This document shows positions 52,530 to 60,428 of a stretch of DNA of 64,000 nt, piece by piece. The notes under the pieces are model-generated. The model did no database searches. It had not been told where the DNA came from and was given only the letters and a program-made list of their open reading frames with translations. Each line of letters starts with the position of its first letter. The stretch's first letter is position 1. The DNA is from Streptomyces sp. NRRL S-646 (GTDB lineage Bacteria > Actinomycetota > Actinomycetes > Streptomycetales > Streptomycetaceae): assembly GCF_000720765.1 (NCBI RefSeq), contig NZ_JODC01000025.1:1-64000 (forward strand), read 5' to 3'. The position numbers and the translations under genes are program-made.

Positions 52530-52933
52530 CCCACCGCTCGACGCGGCGCACGGTTCTCCTCGCGACGGGCGCGGCGACGCTCGCCGCGGGCTGCAGCAAG
52601 TACGGCGACAACAGCGACTCCGGATCCTCCGCGAACGCCTCCGGCGGACAGGAACTGGCGAAGACCTCCGAGATCCCCGTCGGCGGCGGCAAGATCTTCA
52701 AGGACGAGAAGGTCGTGGTCACCCAGCCGAAGAAGGACGAGTTCAAGGCCTTCTCGGCGATCTGCACCCACCAGGGCTGCACCGTCGGCACGGTCTCGAA
52801 CGGCATCATCGAATGCCCGTGCCACCACAGCAAGTACCGCATCGCCGACGGCTCGGTGGCCGGCGGCCCGGCACCGAAGCCGCTGCCCGCGGAGCAGATC
52901 AAGGTGGAGGGAAATTCGATCCGCCTGGCGTGA
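52526..52933 (+). CDS. Tat-exported Rieske [2Fe-2S] protein
   Basis: 135 residues. The N-terminus has RSTRRTVLLATGAATLAAGCSK, a twin-arginine signal ending in a lipobox (AAGC), so a Tat lipoprotein is likely. The Rieske motifs CTHQGC and CPCHHS are present; together they provide two Cys and two His cluster ligands and the two disulfide Cys. This is the small soluble single-domain type, not the large subunit of a bc1 complex. The start overlaps the DUF6529 stop (ATGA). No cytochrome c or oxidase is encoded next to it. Confidence 0.9.
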   Translation: MTHRSTRRTVLLATGAATLAAGCSKYGDNSDSGSSANASGGQELAKTSEIPVGGGKIFKDEKVVVTQPKKDEFKAFSAICTHQGCTVGTVSNGIIECPCHHSKYRIADGSVAGGPAPKPLPAEQIKVEGNSIRLA

Positions 52934-52955
52934 GGCGCCGCGTACGCTCCGGGAC

Positions 52956-53693
52956 ATGCTTCCCGAGATCCTGGTGCGCGACCACACGGTCTACGCCTGC
53001 GTGATGGGTTCGCGCGCCTTCGGTCTGGCGACGGACGGCAGCGACACCGACCGCAGGGGCGTGTTCGTGGCCCCCACTCCCCTGTTCTGGCGCTTCGACA
53101 AGCCGCCGACGCATGTCGAGGGCCCGGCCGAGGAGCAGTTCGGCTGGGAGCTGGAGCGCTTCTGCGAGCTCGCCCTGCGCGCCAACCCGAACATCCTGGA
53201 GTGCCTGCACTCCCCGCTCGTGGAGTACGTCGACGACACCGGCCGCGAACTCCTCGCGCTGCGCGGGGCGTTCCTCTCCCGCCGGGCCCACGAGACGTTC
53301 ACGCGCTATGCCCTGGGCCAGCGCAAGAAGCTGGAGGCGGATGTCCGCACGCACGGCGCCCCGCGCTGGAAGCACGCCATGCACCTGCTGCGCCTGCTGA
53401 TGAGCTCCCGCGACCTGCTGCGCACGGGTGCCCTCAGCATCGACGTGGGCGACCGGCGCGAGCCCCTCCTGGCCGTGAAGCGCGGCGAGGTCCCGTGGCC
53501 GGAGGTCGAGTCCTGGATGAACCGCCTGGCCGCGGAGGCCGACGAGGCATCGCGTCACAGTCCCCTCCCCGAGGAGCCGGACCGGGCCCGCGTCGAGGCC
53601 TTCCTCGTCCGCGTCCGCCGCGCCTCAGCGCTCCAGCCGGATGCGTATGACGAAGTCGTGCAGGGCGTCGTACACGGTCGGGGCATCGGGTAG
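52956..53693 (+). CDS. RlaP-like nucleotidyltransferase (polymerase beta superfamily)
   Basis: 245 residues. The N-terminal nucleotidyltransferase motif GSRAFGLATDGSDTDRRG carries GS and the DxD metal ligands. The rest is all-helical, with ERFCELALRANPNILECLHSPLVEYV and HAMHLLRLLMSSRDLL as a helical C-terminal domain. This matches the PF10127-type RlaP/predicted nucleotidyltransferase group, named from RNA-repair operons. Start ATG 22 bases after the Rieske stop. It converges on a second gene of the same family with a 69-bp overlap. Substrate unknown. Confidence 0.88.
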   Translation: MLPEILVRDHTVYACVMGSRAFGLATDGSDTDRRGVFVAPTPLFWRFDKPPTHVEGPAEEQFGWELERFCELALRANPNILECLHSPLVEYVDDTGRELLALRGAFLSRRAHETFTRYALGQRKKLEADVRTHGAPRWKHAMHLLRLLMSSRDLLRTGALSIDVGDRREPLLAVKRGEVPWPEVESWMNRLAAEADEASRHSPLPEEPDRARVEAFLVRVRRASALQPDAYDEVVQGVVHGRGIG

Positions 53694-54374
53694 CGCCGAG
53701 GTCTCCTGCGCCGCGTCGAGCACGCCGTGCAGATGCTCGACGTCCGCCTGCACGCGCGCGTGGTCGACATCGGCACCCCCGTGTTCCTGCTCCGCCTTCG
53801 CCGCGATCAGCTCCGGCAGGTAGGCGGGGGCGTCCGACTCCGCCAGCAGCGTGGGCAGATGGGCCTGCACCTCGCCGCTGCGCATCAGGTGGATGCCGGT
53901 GAGCAGGACCCGGAAGGTGTACAGCAGCGGCTTGAGCTCACCGGTCTTCTCGAAGAGCCGCCACTGAGTGTTGGCGAACCCCCTGTAGTGGTGGGCGTGA
54001 TGACCGGTGAGCACGCCGGGCGCGAGCGCGGCCAGCTCGCCGTGCGCGTCGGTGGTGTGCACGACCAGGGGCGAGAGCAGCTGCTCCAGCACATAGCCGT
54101 TGCGGCGCAGCATCAGCCGTACGAACTTGCGCAGGTCGTGCGTGACGAGGTCCAGTTCGACGCCGTCCCGGTCCCACATCCGGGACCGGGTCTCGTCCGG
54201 CTCCCGCAACCCCAGCAGGTCCGCCGTGGGCAGCAGGTGCACGCCCCGCAGGTCCACGTCCGAGTCGCGCGACGGGAAGCCGTAGAGGTGTGCGCCGGAG
54301 ACGGTCGCGAACAGCACCGGGTCGGGCTGTTCGGCGACCACCGGCGTCAGGTCGAGGTCCAGTGCGTCGATCAT
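53625..54374 (-). CDS. second RlaP-like nucleotidyltransferase, in NrtR operon
   Basis: 249 residues of the same family as its convergent neighbour: SGAHLYGFPSRDSDVDLRG with the DxD ligands, FVRLMLRRNGYVLEQLLSPLVV, and LYTFRVLLTGIHLM. The Gly-Ser of the first motif is degenerate (VSGAHL). It is the last gene of a three-gene operon, 3 bases after the ADP-ribosylglycohydrolase stop. An acidic, helical C-terminus follows. Possibly acts on ADP-ribosylated or tRNA-like substrates, by context only. Confidence 0.88.
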   Translation of the reverse strand: MIDALDLDLTPVVAEQPDPVLFATVSGAHLYGFPSRDSDVDLRGVHLLPTADLLGLREPDETRSRMWDRDGVELDLVTHDLRKFVRLMLRRNGYVLEQLLSPLVVHTTDAHGELAALAPGVLTGHHAHHYRGFANTQWRLFEKTGELKPLLYTFRVLLTGIHLMRSGEVQAHLPTLLAESDAPAYLPELIAAKAEQEHGGADVDHARVQADVEHLHGVLDAAQETSALPDAPTVYDALHDFVIRIRLER

Positions 54375-54377
54375 GGC

Positions 54378-55400
54378 TCAAGCGTCCCAGAGGGCACCGA
54401 GGGTCAGCAGGTCGCTCCGGTATTCGATGCGGTCGGCCCACTCGGTCGGCCAGGCGTCCGCGCCCAGATACGCGCCCGCGAAGGCGCCCGTCAGGCAGGC
54501 GATGGAGTCCGAGTCGCCGGATGTACAGGCGGCCCGGCGGATGGCCGTCACCGGTTCGTCGACGAGGAGAAGGAAGCACAACAGGCCGGTGGCCAGGGCC
54601 TCTTCGGCGATCCAGCCCGCGCCGGTGGCCAGGCACGGGTCGGTCTCCGTCGAGACCGTGCGTACGGCGTCCTGAAGGCGGCCGAGGATCTCCAGGCACT
54701 CGTCCCAGCCGCGCGCGATGTACTCCTCGGGGGTGGCGTCGCCGGCATGGGTCCACAGGTCGCCGAGCCAGGTGTGGTGGTAGCGGCTGCGGTTCTCGAT
54801 GGCGTACGACCGCAGCAGGCCGACGAGTCCGGTCGGCTCGGCGCCCTGGGCGAGCAGCCGTACCGCACGGGCAGTGAGGTCGGAGGCGGCGAGCGCCGTC
54901 GGGTGCCCGTGGGTCAGGGCGGACTGCAACTGGGCGGCGCCCGCCCGCTGTTCGTCGCTCAGGCCGGGGACGAGTCCGACGGGCGCGACCCGCATGTTGG
55001 CGCCGCAGCCCTTGGAGCCGATCTGGCTGGCGTCCTGCCAGGGGCGGCTCTCGTCCTTCAGCAGGCTGCAGGCCCGCAGGCAGGTGTTGCCCGGCGCCCG
55101 GTTGTTCTCCGGCGACTGGTACCAGTCGACGAACTCCTCGCGCAGCGGCCGCTCCAGCCGCTTCGGGGCGAGCACCCCGCGGTCCATGGCCGTGCGCAGG
55201 CCCCGGCCCAGCGCCAGCGTCATCTGCGTGTCGTCGGTGACGATCGCGGGCGTGGGCAGCCGCATCTGCCGCCACGGCCCGTGCTTGGCGAGGATCGACG
55301 GCACGTCGTCGAACTCGGTCGGGAAGCCGAGCGCGTCCCCGAGTGCGAGGCCGGTCAGCGCCCCGGTGGCTGCTTGCTTGTCGACGATGGTGGCAGTCAT
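54378..55400 (-). CDS. ADP-ribosylglycohydrolase family protein
   Basis: 340 residues. Metal-binding motifs typical of DraG/ARH enzymes: GLALGDALGFPTEF at the N-terminus, TDDTQMTLALGRGL, and SGDSDSIACLTGAFAGAYLG near the C-terminus, whose Asp residues bind two Mg ions. It should hydrolyse ADP-ribose from a protein, nucleic acid or small molecule. The start overlaps the Nudix regulator stop by four bases (ATGA). Insertions around residues 120-160 (CLRACSLLKDESRPWQDASQIGSKGCGANMRV) are richer in Cys than most relatives. Confidence 0.92.
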   Translation of the reverse strand: MTATIVDKQAATGALTGLALGDALGFPTEFDDVPSILAKHGPWRQMRLPTPAIVTDDTQMTLALGRGLRTAMDRGVLAPKRLERPLREEFVDWYQSPENNRAPGNTCLRACSLLKDESRPWQDASQIGSKGCGANMRVAPVGLVPGLSDEQRAGAAQLQSALTHGHPTALAASDLTARAVRLLAQGAEPTGLVGLLRSYAIENRSRYHHTWLGDLWTHAGDATPEEYIARGWDECLEILGRLQDAVRTVSTETDPCLATGAGWIAEEALATGLLCFLLLVDEPVTAIRRAACTSGDSDSIACLTGAFAGAYLGADAWPTEWADRIEYRSDLLTLGALWDA

Positions 55401-56128
55401 GCGGGACGTCCTTCCCGGGACGGTCGGAGGAGGGGCGGGTGTAGTGCGCCGGCCGGTCCGGCGCGATACAGCGCGGCGGGTTTGCCGCGGCCGCCGGTCA
55501 GCCGGGCGGCGCCGGGCACGGCCTCGACGAAGCCGGGCGTGGCGAGCACCTTGCGGCGGAAGTTGGGCCGGTCGAGGGCGGTGCCCCACACCGTCTCGTA
55601 GACGTGCTGCAGCTCGCCGAGCGTGAACTCGGGCGGGCAGAAGGCGGTGGCGAGACAGGTGTACTCGAGCTGGGCGCCGACCCGTTCATGGGCGTCGGCC
55701 AGGATCGTGTCGTGGTCGAAGGCGAGCGGCCGGGCCGAGTCGTACGGCAGCCAGCTCGCCCGCGCCGCATCGCTGCCGGCCTGCGGCTCGGGCGCGTCGG
55801 GCAGCAGCGCGGTGAAGGCGACGGACACGACCCGCATCCGGGGGTCGCGGTCGGGTTCGCTGTAGGTCCGCAGCTGCTCCAGATGCAGCCCGGTGACGTC
55901 CGCGAGGCCGGTCTCCTCTGCGAGTTCGCGCCGGGCGGCCGTCTCCGCCGACTCCCGCGGCTCCACGAAGCCGCCGGGCAGCGCCCAGTGACCGGCGTAG
56001 GGCTCCTGTCCGCGCTCGACGAGCAGCACATGCAGGGCGCCGGCGCGGATGGTGAGGACGGCGAGGTCGACGGTGACGGCGAAGGGCTCGTAGGCGTACT
56101 TGTCGTAGCCCGCCTTGTCGAAGGCCAT
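55397..56128 (-). CDS. NrtR-like Nudix regulator
   Basis: 243 residues. The N-terminal Nudix domain has a complete Nudix box (GFVEPRESAETAARREL, then AEETGL), so hydrolase activity toward ADP-ribose is possible. A C-terminal winged helix-like region (EFTLGELQHVYETVWGTALDRPNFRRKVLATPGFV) is the NrtR arrangement of sensing ADP-ribose and repressing NAD genes. The ATG has GGGTGG upstream; a TTG two codons earlier is less likely. A 17-bp palindrome 19 bp before the start is the probable operator, so it would repress its own operon with the ADP-ribosylglycohydrolase and nucleotidyltransferase. Confidence 0.9.
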   Translation of the reverse strand: MAFDKAGYDKYAYEPFAVTVDLAVLTIRAGALHVLLVERGQEPYAGHWALPGGFVEPRESAETAARRELAEETGLADVTGLHLEQLRTYSEPDRDPRMRVVSVAFTALLPDAPEPQAGSDAARASWLPYDSARPLAFDHDTILADAHERVGAQLEYTCLATAFCPPEFTLGELQHVYETVWGTALDRPNFRRKVLATPGFVEAVPGAARLTGGRGKPAALYRAGPAGALHPPLLRPSREGRPA

Positions 56129-56144
56129 GCGCAACCCACCCCAT

Positions 56145-56165
56145 TAATAGTCAGTACGACTATAA
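56145..56165. promoter_or_regulatory. predicted NrtR operator
   Basis: TAATAGTCAGTACGACTATAA holds the palindrome ATAGTC-AGTAC-GACTAT (56147-56163), with GTAC in the centre. It overlaps the likely promoter and lies 19 bp upstream of the NrtR start. It is the only AT-rich patch nearby. Confidence 0.7.
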
Positions 56166-56195
56166 AGAGGGTGGGTGCTTTGCACAAGCCCCGCG

Positions 56196-57632
56196 TCACA
56201 GCTCCCGGGCGAGCGCTGCCTCCTGGGCCCGCGACGGCGCGAAGGCCGCCACCACCGCTCCGACTCCCGCCGCCCCGGCCGACACCCACAGCGCCGGTGC
56301 GCAGCCGTCCAGGAAGGAGGCGGGTGAGCCGTAGCCGCCGTACCGGGTGAAGACCAGGGCGGCGACGGCGATGCCGAAGACGCCGCCCAGTTCGCGCAGG
56401 GCGTTGTTGACGCCGGCCGCGACGCCCGCGTCGCCGAGGGGGACGGCGGAGGTCACGGCGTTGGCGACGCTCGGGAAGACCATGGAGATGCCGATGCCGG
56501 CGATGATCAGCGGGACGACCAACTGCCCGTAGCCGACACCGGGTTCGACCTGCGAGGCCAGCAGGGCGAGGCCCAGCGCCTGCAGGGCCAGTCCGCCGAA
56601 CATGAAGGGCCGGGTGCCGAAGCGGTCCGCGAGGGCGCCCGCGACCGGGGCGACCAGGAGTGGCATCGCGTTCCAGACGAGGACGCGCACGCCCGCCTCC
56701 AGCGGGGAGTAGCCGAGCCCGGTCTGGAAGAGCTGCGTGATCATGAAGAGGGCGCCGAGGAGGGACCCGAAGACCAGGAAGGCGGCCGCGTTGGCGACGG
56801 AGAAGCCGCGGTTGCGGAAGTGCGCGAGCGGCAGCATCGGATAGCGGGCTCCCCTGCGCTCCCAGAGGAGGAAGGCGGTCAGGAACACGATCCCGGCGGC
56901 GAGCGCGGTCAGCACCTCGGCGCTTCCCCAGCCCGCCTGCGGCGCCCGGACCGGCGCCCAGGCCAGCCCCGTCAGGCCGACGGCCGCCAACACCAGTCCC
57001 ACGAGATCGAGTTGGGGCCGGGTGCCATAGCTCTCACGGAGCCTGGTGGCGGCGAACGGCAGCATCGCAAGGCCGATGGGTACGTTCAGCCAGAAGATCC
57101 ACTGCCAGGACAGGCCCTCGGTGACGGCCCCGCCCAGCACCGGCCCGGCGGCCACCCCGAGCCCGGTCACCCCGCCCCACACACCGATGGCGACGCCCCG
57201 CTTCTCGGCCGGGAACGCCTCGCTGATCAGGGTCAGGGTGAGCGGCAGGAGTACGGCCGCGCCGGCACCCTGCACCACGCGGGCGCCGATGAGCTGGCCC
57301 GGGCCGCCCGCCAGGGCGGAGGCGGCCGAGCCGAGGGTGAAGACGGCGAGCCCGGCGAGGTACATCCGCCGCCGCCCGAAACGGTCGCCGAGCGCGGCGC
57401 CGGTCAGGGTCAGACAGGCGAAGACCAGGTTGTAGGCGTTGATCGTCCATTCCAGGTCCGACAGGCTCGCCCCGAAATCGGCCCGCAGGGCGGGCAGCGC
57501 GGTCGCTACGACCACGACGTCCAGGGAGCACAGCAGGGCGCCGAGCCCGGCGAGAAGGACGGTCCACACGCGTCGGTGCGGGGCCGGTTCGGCGGGTGGT
57601 TTGCGTACGGAGACACTCAGTGTGTCGGTCAT
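56196..57632 (-). CDS. MFS efflux transporter, DHA2-like
   Basis: 478 residues with about 14 hydrophobic segments. Motif A GAALGDRFGRRRMYLAG, the D1-like motif LDVVVVATALPAL and motif C-like GVAAGPVLGGAV are present, typical of drug/H+ antiporters. The ATG at 57632 has GGAAGGA nine bases upstream; a second ATG six codons earlier also starts the frame. It lies alone between the NrtR locus and the mycothiol-dependent gene. Confidence 0.9.
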   Translation of the reverse strand: MTDTLSVSVRKPPAEPAPHRRVWTVLLAGLGALLCSLDVVVVATALPALRADFGASLSDLEWTINAYNLVFACLTLTGAALGDRFGRRRMYLAGLAVFTLGSAASALAGGPGQLIGARVVQGAGAAVLLPLTLTLISEAFPAEKRGVAIGVWGGVTGLGVAAGPVLGGAVTEGLSWQWIFWLNVPIGLAMLPFAATRLRESYGTRPQLDLVGLVLAAVGLTGLAWAPVRAPQAGWGSAEVLTALAAGIVFLTAFLLWERRGARYPMLPLAHFRNRGFSVANAAAFLVFGSLLGALFMITQLFQTGLGYSPLEAGVRVLVWNAMPLLVAPVAGALADRFGTRPFMFGGLALQALGLALLASQVEPGVGYGQLVVPLIIAGIGISMVFPSVANAVTSAVPLGDAGVAAGVNNALRELGGVFGIAVAALVFTRYGGYGSPASFLDGCAPALWVSAGAAGVGAVVAAFAPSRAQEAALAREL

Positions 57633-57686
57633 GACGGGGGTTCCTTCCATGAGCTCTTGAGGTCGCTCACGGAAGGCAGACCACCC

Positions 57687-58241
57687 TCACCCCGGAAAGG
57701 AATCGCACCGCCCCAGAAAGGCCAGCAGGCGCGCCTCGGGCCCCGCGTGCAGCGGTACGGCCACGGGCGCGCCGAACCGCACGCCCCGGTCCGCCGGCGC
57801 CACCACGCACTGCGCCACCGGCAGCAGCTCGGCCGCCAGCGGGCCCGGTATGGGCCGGGGCCGCCCGCAGGCCTGCGCCACGTCCCATCCGTGCACGGCG
57901 ATCTCCACCGCCCCCACGGCGGCCATCACCCGTACGTCCAGCGGCAGTTCGCCCACCAGCACCCGCTCCCCCGGCCCGGCCGCCCAGGCGCCGAGCACGG
58001 CACACGCGCGCGTGCGGAACGCGCAGGCGAGATCTCCCCCGGGGCGCCCCGGCGTCAGCGCGATCCGCCCGCCGGTCAGCCCCTCGTGCAGAGCGTCCAG
58101 CGAGTCGTCGAGGTGCCCGAGCAGCTCCCCCAGGTCCCACTCCGCGCACGGGGTGCCCCGCTCCAGACTCCCGGGCCCGACCCCGGCGATGCTGCCCAGC
58201 GCGTAGGCGAGCGAACGCTCCAGCAGCTCACCGCAGTTCAC
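57687..58241 (-). CDS. mycothiol-dependent maleylpyruvate isomerase/DinB-like protein
   Basis: 184 residues from the GTG that overlaps the sigma factor stop (GTGA). The MPI/TIGR03086-like pattern is GTPCAEWDLGELLGHL near residue 35 and AVEIAVHGWDVAQACG at about residue 115; the HGWD motif fits the DinB/YfiT-like metal site. Such proteins use mycothiol as a cofactor or act as anti-sigma-like partners. Coupling to an ECF sigma gene suggests a regulatory or stress-response link. Confidence 0.82.
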   Translation of the reverse strand: MNCGELLERSLAYALGSIAGVGPGSLERGTPCAEWDLGELLGHLDDSLDALHEGLTGGRIALTPGRPGGDLACAFRTRACAVLGAWAAGPGERVLVGELPLDVRVMAAVGAVEIAVHGWDVAQACGRPRPIPGPLAAELLPVAQCVVAPADRGVRFGAPVAVPLHAGPEARLLAFLGRCDSFPG

Positions 58242-59200
58242 GACAGCACCCGCGGGAACCCGAAGCGGGCGACCTGCGCCAGGTCGATGAAGGCCGTGAT
58301 GCGGGCCAGTGTGCCGCCCTGCACGGTGAGCACCTGCACGGAGTGCGCCCGCAGCACGCCGTCCACCCCGCGCACGTACATGACGACGGCCGGCTGTCCG
58401 TTCGCGCGCGTGGGCAGCATCCGGTAGCTGCCCTCCCCGTGACCCCTGGCATGCAGGAACCGCAGCACGTCCTTCTTGCCGCGGAACCACTCCAGGTTGG
58501 GCGGCATCTCCAGCTCGACGCCGTCCTGGAGGAGGTCGAGCAGCGCGTCCATGTCGGCGCGTTCGAAGGCGGCCATGTACCGGTCGAGCACCTCGCGGTC
58601 CGCGGCGCCCTCGGGCTCGACGACGAGGTCCTCGTCGGGGGCGACCTCGTCGAGCCGGGCACGCGCGCGCTGGAGGCTGCTCTTGACGGCGGCCGTCGAG
58701 GTCCCGAGCAGCGAGGCGACCTCGGGCGCCCGCCAGGCGAGCACGTCCCGGAGGATGAGCACGGCCCGCTGCCGGGCGGGCAAATGCTGCAGCGCGGCGA
58801 CCAGCGCGAGCCGCAGGCTGCCGCGGGCGGCAACGACGGTCGCCGGGTCGACCAGCGAGTCGGGCAGCGGCTGCAGCCACGGAACATCCGTCGCAGGGGC
58901 CCTCAGCGGCTCCTCAGGCGCCTGTGACGGCCCGCCGAGCCCCGCGGGCAGCGGACGCCTCGCGCGGCTCTCCAGAGCCGTCAGACACGTGTTGGTGGCG
59001 ATCCGGTGCAGCCAGGTCCGCAGGGACGCGCGGCCCTCGTAGCCCTCGTAGGACCGCCAGGCCCGCAGATACGTCTCCTGCACCAGGTCCTCGGCCTCGT
59101 CGACCGAGCCCAGCATCCGGTAGCAGTGCGCGAGCAGCTCCCGCCGGTACGGGTCCGTCAGCCGGACGAACTCGTCGCGGTCCGTCGTCGTAGCAGGCAT
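58238..59200 (-). CDS. ECF sigma factor with C-terminal SnoaL-like domain
   Basis: 320 residues. Sigma-2: LLAHCYRMLGSVDEAEDLVQETYLRAWRSYEGYEGRASLRTWLHRIATNTCL; sigma-4: LPARQRAVLILRDVLAWRAPEVASLLGTSTAAVKSSLQRARARL; then an extra C-terminal NTF2/SnoaL-like domain (about 205-320: YMAAFERADMDALLDLLQDGVELEMPPNLEWFRGKK). Such extended ECF factors have no classical anti-sigma and are thought to be controlled by this domain. I chose the second ATG (59200), with GAGG seven bases upstream. The downstream gene is coupled. Confidence 0.93.
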   Translation of the reverse strand: MPATTTDRDEFVRLTDPYRRELLAHCYRMLGSVDEAEDLVQETYLRAWRSYEGYEGRASLRTWLHRIATNTCLTALESRARRPLPAGLGGPSQAPEEPLRAPATDVPWLQPLPDSLVDPATVVAARGSLRLALVAALQHLPARQRAVLILRDVLAWRAPEVASLLGTSTAAVKSSLQRARARLDEVAPDEDLVVEPEGAADREVLDRYMAAFERADMDALLDLLQDGVELEMPPNLEWFRGKKDVLRFLHARGHGEGSYRMLPTRANGQPAVVMYVRGVDGVLRAHSVQVLTVQGGTLARITAFIDLAQVARFGFPRVLS

Positions 59201-59254
59201 GGCCATTCCTCTCGCCGGTCACGAGTACAGACCGGCGGCGGGCCGAAAACGAAT

Positions 59255-59287
59255 CGGCCGGCCCCGGAGAAGATCCGGAACCGGCCG
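59255..59287. terminator. terminator downstream of rluB
   Basis: CGGCCGGCCCCGGA and TCCGGAACCGGCCG form an imperfect 14-base stem with a five-base loop (GAAGA) immediately after the pseudouridine synthase gene. Confidence 0.6.
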
Positions 59288-59306
59288 TTCACAGCACCCG
59301 CAGGGC

Positions 59307-60428
59307 CTACAGGTCGACTTCCTGCATCAGCATGCCGACCTCGGTGTTCGACAGCCGCCGCAGCCAGCCCGACTTCTGGTCGCCCAGGGTGATCGGCCCG
59401 AAGGCGACCCGCACCAGCTTGTCGACCGGGAAGCCGGCCTCGGCGAGCATGCGCCGCACGATGTGCTTGCGGCCCTCGTGGAGGGTCACCTCGACCAGGT
59501 AGTTCTTGCCGGTCTGCTCGACGACCCGGAAGTGGTCCGCACGCGCGTACCCGTCCTCCAGCTGGATGCCGTCCTTGAGCTTCTTGCCCAGGTCGCGCGG
59601 GATCGGGCCCACGATGTGCGCGAGGTAGACCTTCTTCACGCCGTACTTGGGGTGGGTCAGCCGGTGCGCCAGCTCACCGTGGTTGGTGAGCAGGATCACG
59701 CCCTCGGTCTCGGTGTCCAGCCGCCCGACGTGGAAGAGCCGCGTCTCACGGTTGGTGACGTAGTCACCGAGGCACTGCCGGCCCTCGTTGTCCTCCATGG
59801 TGGAGACGACACCGGCCGGCTTGTTCAGTGAGAAGAACTGGTACGACTGCGTCGCGACCGTCAGGCCGTCGACCTTGACCTCGTCCTTCTCCGGGTCGAC
59901 CCGCTTGCCCTGCTCCAGGACGATCTCGCCGTTGACCTCGACGCGGGCCTGCTCGATCAGCTCCTCGCAGGCACGCCGGGAGCCGTAGCCCGCGCGCGCG
60001 AGGATCTTCTGGAGTCGCTCGCCCTCCTGCTCGGCGCCCGGGAAGGTCTTGGGGAGCTTGACGTCCTTCTTGCCGGCGTACCGCTCCCGGTTGCGCTCCT
60101 CGGCGCGGGCGTCGTACTCACGGGAGGTCGCGGGCGCCCAACGCCCCCGCCCGGTGCCCGGGGACTGCTTCGGGCCGCCCTTGGCCCCACCGCGCGCCGA
60201 AGCGCCGCGCCCGGACTTGGGGCCCTCCGGGGAGGCGCCGGGGCCCACGTCGTAGCGGCGCTCCTCGGGGCGGGGCTTGCTCGGCCGCCCGCCCGGCTTG
60301 TCGTCGCGGTTCTTGCCGGCGCCACGGGGGTTGCCGCGGCCCCCGCTGCTCCCGCCGCGGCCGCCGCTGTTGCCACCACGGCTCCCGCCGTTGTTTCCGC
60401 TGCTGTTCCTGCCGCTGCTGCTTCGCAT
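59307..60428 (-). CDS. RluB/RsuA-family pseudouridine synthase
   Basis: 373 residues. The first about 125 are Gly/Ser/Arg/Lys-rich and disordered (RGGNSGGRGG-type repeats), typical of actinobacterial copies. An S4 domain (LQKILARAGYGSRRACEELIEQARVEVNG) and the catalytic GRLDTETEGVILLTNHGELAHRLTHP with the essential Asp follow. The target is probably 23S rRNA (RluB position) by analogy. The ATG overlaps the scpB TGA by one base (TGATG). It ends in a hairpin after the stop. Confidence 0.93.
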   Translation of the reverse strand: MRSSSGRNSSGNNGGSRGGNSGGRGGSSGGRGNPRGAGKNRDDKPGGRPSKPRPEERRYDVGPGASPEGPKSGRGASARGGAKGGPKQSPGTGRGRWAPATSREYDARAEERNRERYAGKKDVKLPKTFPGAEQEGERLQKILARAGYGSRRACEELIEQARVEVNGEIVLEQGKRVDPEKDEVKVDGLTVATQSYQFFSLNKPAGVVSTMEDNEGRQCLGDYVTNRETRLFHVGRLDTETEGVILLTNHGELAHRLTHPKYGVKKVYLAHIVGPIPRDLGKKLKDGIQLEDGYARADHFRVVEQTGKNYLVEVTLHEGRKHIVRRMLAEAGFPVDKLVRVAFGPITLGDQKSGWLRRLSNTEVGMLMQEVDL

